Origin: an uncultured Gammaproteobacteria bacterium
GTDB lineage: Bacteria; Pseudomonadota; Gammaproteobacteria; GCA-2729495
DNA: 5,996 nt
Assembly (NCBI GenBank): GCA_947258805.1
Contig: CAMYJV010000151.1
Location: forward strand, 1-5,996
Direction of reading: 5' to 3'
The translations under genes were made by a program, and so were the position numbers. Of the stretch, positions 5,383 to 5,996 are shown piece by piece. Under the pieces are notes generated by a model. That model was not told where the DNA came from. It did no database searches and saw nothing but the letters and a program-made list of their open reading frames with translations. Position 1 is the stretch's first letter. Every line of letters begins with the position of its first letter.

Positions 5383-5996
5383 ATGCAGAACCCGATGTCC
5401 AGCCCCGCGCCCAAGAAGGAAGCCGTGGCGCGCAGACGCACCTTCGCCATCATTTCCCATCCGGACGCGGGCAAGACCACGATGACGGAAAAGCTGCTGC
5501 TGTTTGGTAATGCCATACAGCTGGCCGGCACGGTGAAGGCCCGAAAGTCCGATCGGCATGCGACCTCGGACTGGATGAGCATGGAGCAGGAGCGGGGCAT
5601 TTCCGTCACCACCTCGGTGATGCAGTTTCCCTACCACGACGCGGTGGTCAATCTGCTGGATACCCCGGGTCACGAAGACTTTTCGGAAGACACCTATCGA
5701 ACGCTGACCGCGGTGGATGCGGCGCTGATGGTCATCGACGGCGCTAAAGGCGTGGAGCCGCGCACCATCAAGCTGATGGAGGTGTGCCGGATGCGCAACA
5801 CGCCCATCGTGACCTTCGTCAACAAGCTGGATCGCGAGATGCGTGATCCCATCGAGCTGATGGATGAAATAGAAGACGTCCTGCAGATTCAGTGCGCGCC
5901 CATGACCTGGCCCATCGGCATGGGTCGGCGCCTGCTCGGCATTTACGATCTCTATGCTGATCGGATCATCGGCTATGAGCCCGGACACGGGCATCA
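5383..5996 (+). CDS. prfC: Peptide chain release factor 3, N-terminal GTPase domain (partial)
   Basis: RF3 is a GTPase that recycles RF1 and RF2 from the ribosome after termination. The first 204 residues are present and the gene runs off the right edge. Visible GTPase elements: P-loop HPDAGKTT (26–33), switch I region RGISVTTSV (71–79), [20 protein letters not shown] (93–112) with the G3 motif DTPGH, and G4 NKLD (147–150). The combination [10 protein letters not shown] and [13 protein letters not shown] is typical of RF3 rather than EF-G. Start is uncertain: ATG 5383 has AGGA only three bases upstream, while ATG 5395 gives a length closer to E. coli RF3 but puts AGGA 15 bases away. In E. coli the order is holD–rimI–yjjG–prfC; here yjjG is absent between rimI and prfC. 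Confidence 0.95.
   Translation, partial: MQNPMSSPAPKKEAVARRRTFAIISHPDAGKTTMTEKLLLFGNAIQLAGTVKARKSDRHATSDWMSMEQERGISVTTSVMQFPYHDAVVNLLDTPGHEDFSEDTYRTLTAVDAALMVIDGAKGVEPRTIKLMEVCRMRNTPIVTFVNKLDREMRDPIELMDEIEDVLQIQCAPMTWPIGMGRRLLGIYDLYADRIIGYEPGHGH

Noticed and set aside
5269..5994. 241-codon minus-strand open frame opposite prfC
   Set aside because: His-rich antisense shadow of the strongly conserved RF3 GTPase domain.
1..5996. A novel defence, mobile or biosynthetic system
   Set aside because: Every sizeable gene is a recognisable housekeeping family in a known neighbourhood; no unexplained gene of size remains.

Overview
This is a GC-rich, densely packed chromosomal stretch of housekeeping genes from a gammaproteobacterium. 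The gene order ilvC–pssA–msrP–msrQ is the one I know from Pseudomonas and relatives, and holD–rimI–(yjjG)–prfC is the E. coli order. The two blocks are joined here by a class I (AroF/G/H-type) DAHP synthase on the opposite strand. I cannot name a genus from sequence alone. No phage, insertion sequence, CRISPR array, tRNA or rRNA is visible.

Left block (+ strand, 1–2786): the last 31 codons of ilvC (branched-chain amino acid synthesis) are followed after 73 bases by pssA (phosphatidylserine synthase). After a 95-base gap with a GC hairpin come msrP and msrQ, which abut exactly. MsrP is a Tat-exported molybdenum methionine-sulfoxide reductase and MsrQ its haem-binding membrane partner; together they repair oxidised methionines in periplasmic proteins. 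The ilvC–pssA gap carries four 11-bp units, each with AAGCT. The MsrQ tail is built of 15-bp repeats.

Middle (− strand, 2788–3846): a complete DAHP synthase, first enzyme of the shikimate pathway, ends one base from the msrQ stop codon. Its promoter (TTGGAA–17–TATAAA) is back to back with a weaker candidate promoter for the next gene.

Right block (+ strand, 3962–5996): a protein that reads as HolD, the psi subunit of the DNA polymerase III clamp loader. Its two ends match E. coli psi, but a long Pro/Ala-rich linker with an 18-bp tandem repeat separates the N-terminal peptide from the folded domain. It overlaps rimI (acetyltransferase for ribosomal protein S18) by 19 bases. A 222-base gap follows with a 97-bp imperfect inverted-repeat element and a consensus −10 box, then the first 204 codons of prfC (release factor 3), cut by the window edge.

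I found no convincing undescribed multi-gene system. The points most worth a second look are the repeat-expanded psi linker, the inverted repeat before prfC, and the 11-bp-phased array before pssA. Three separate short-period tandem repeats in 6 kb suggest a chromosome prone to slippage expansion.
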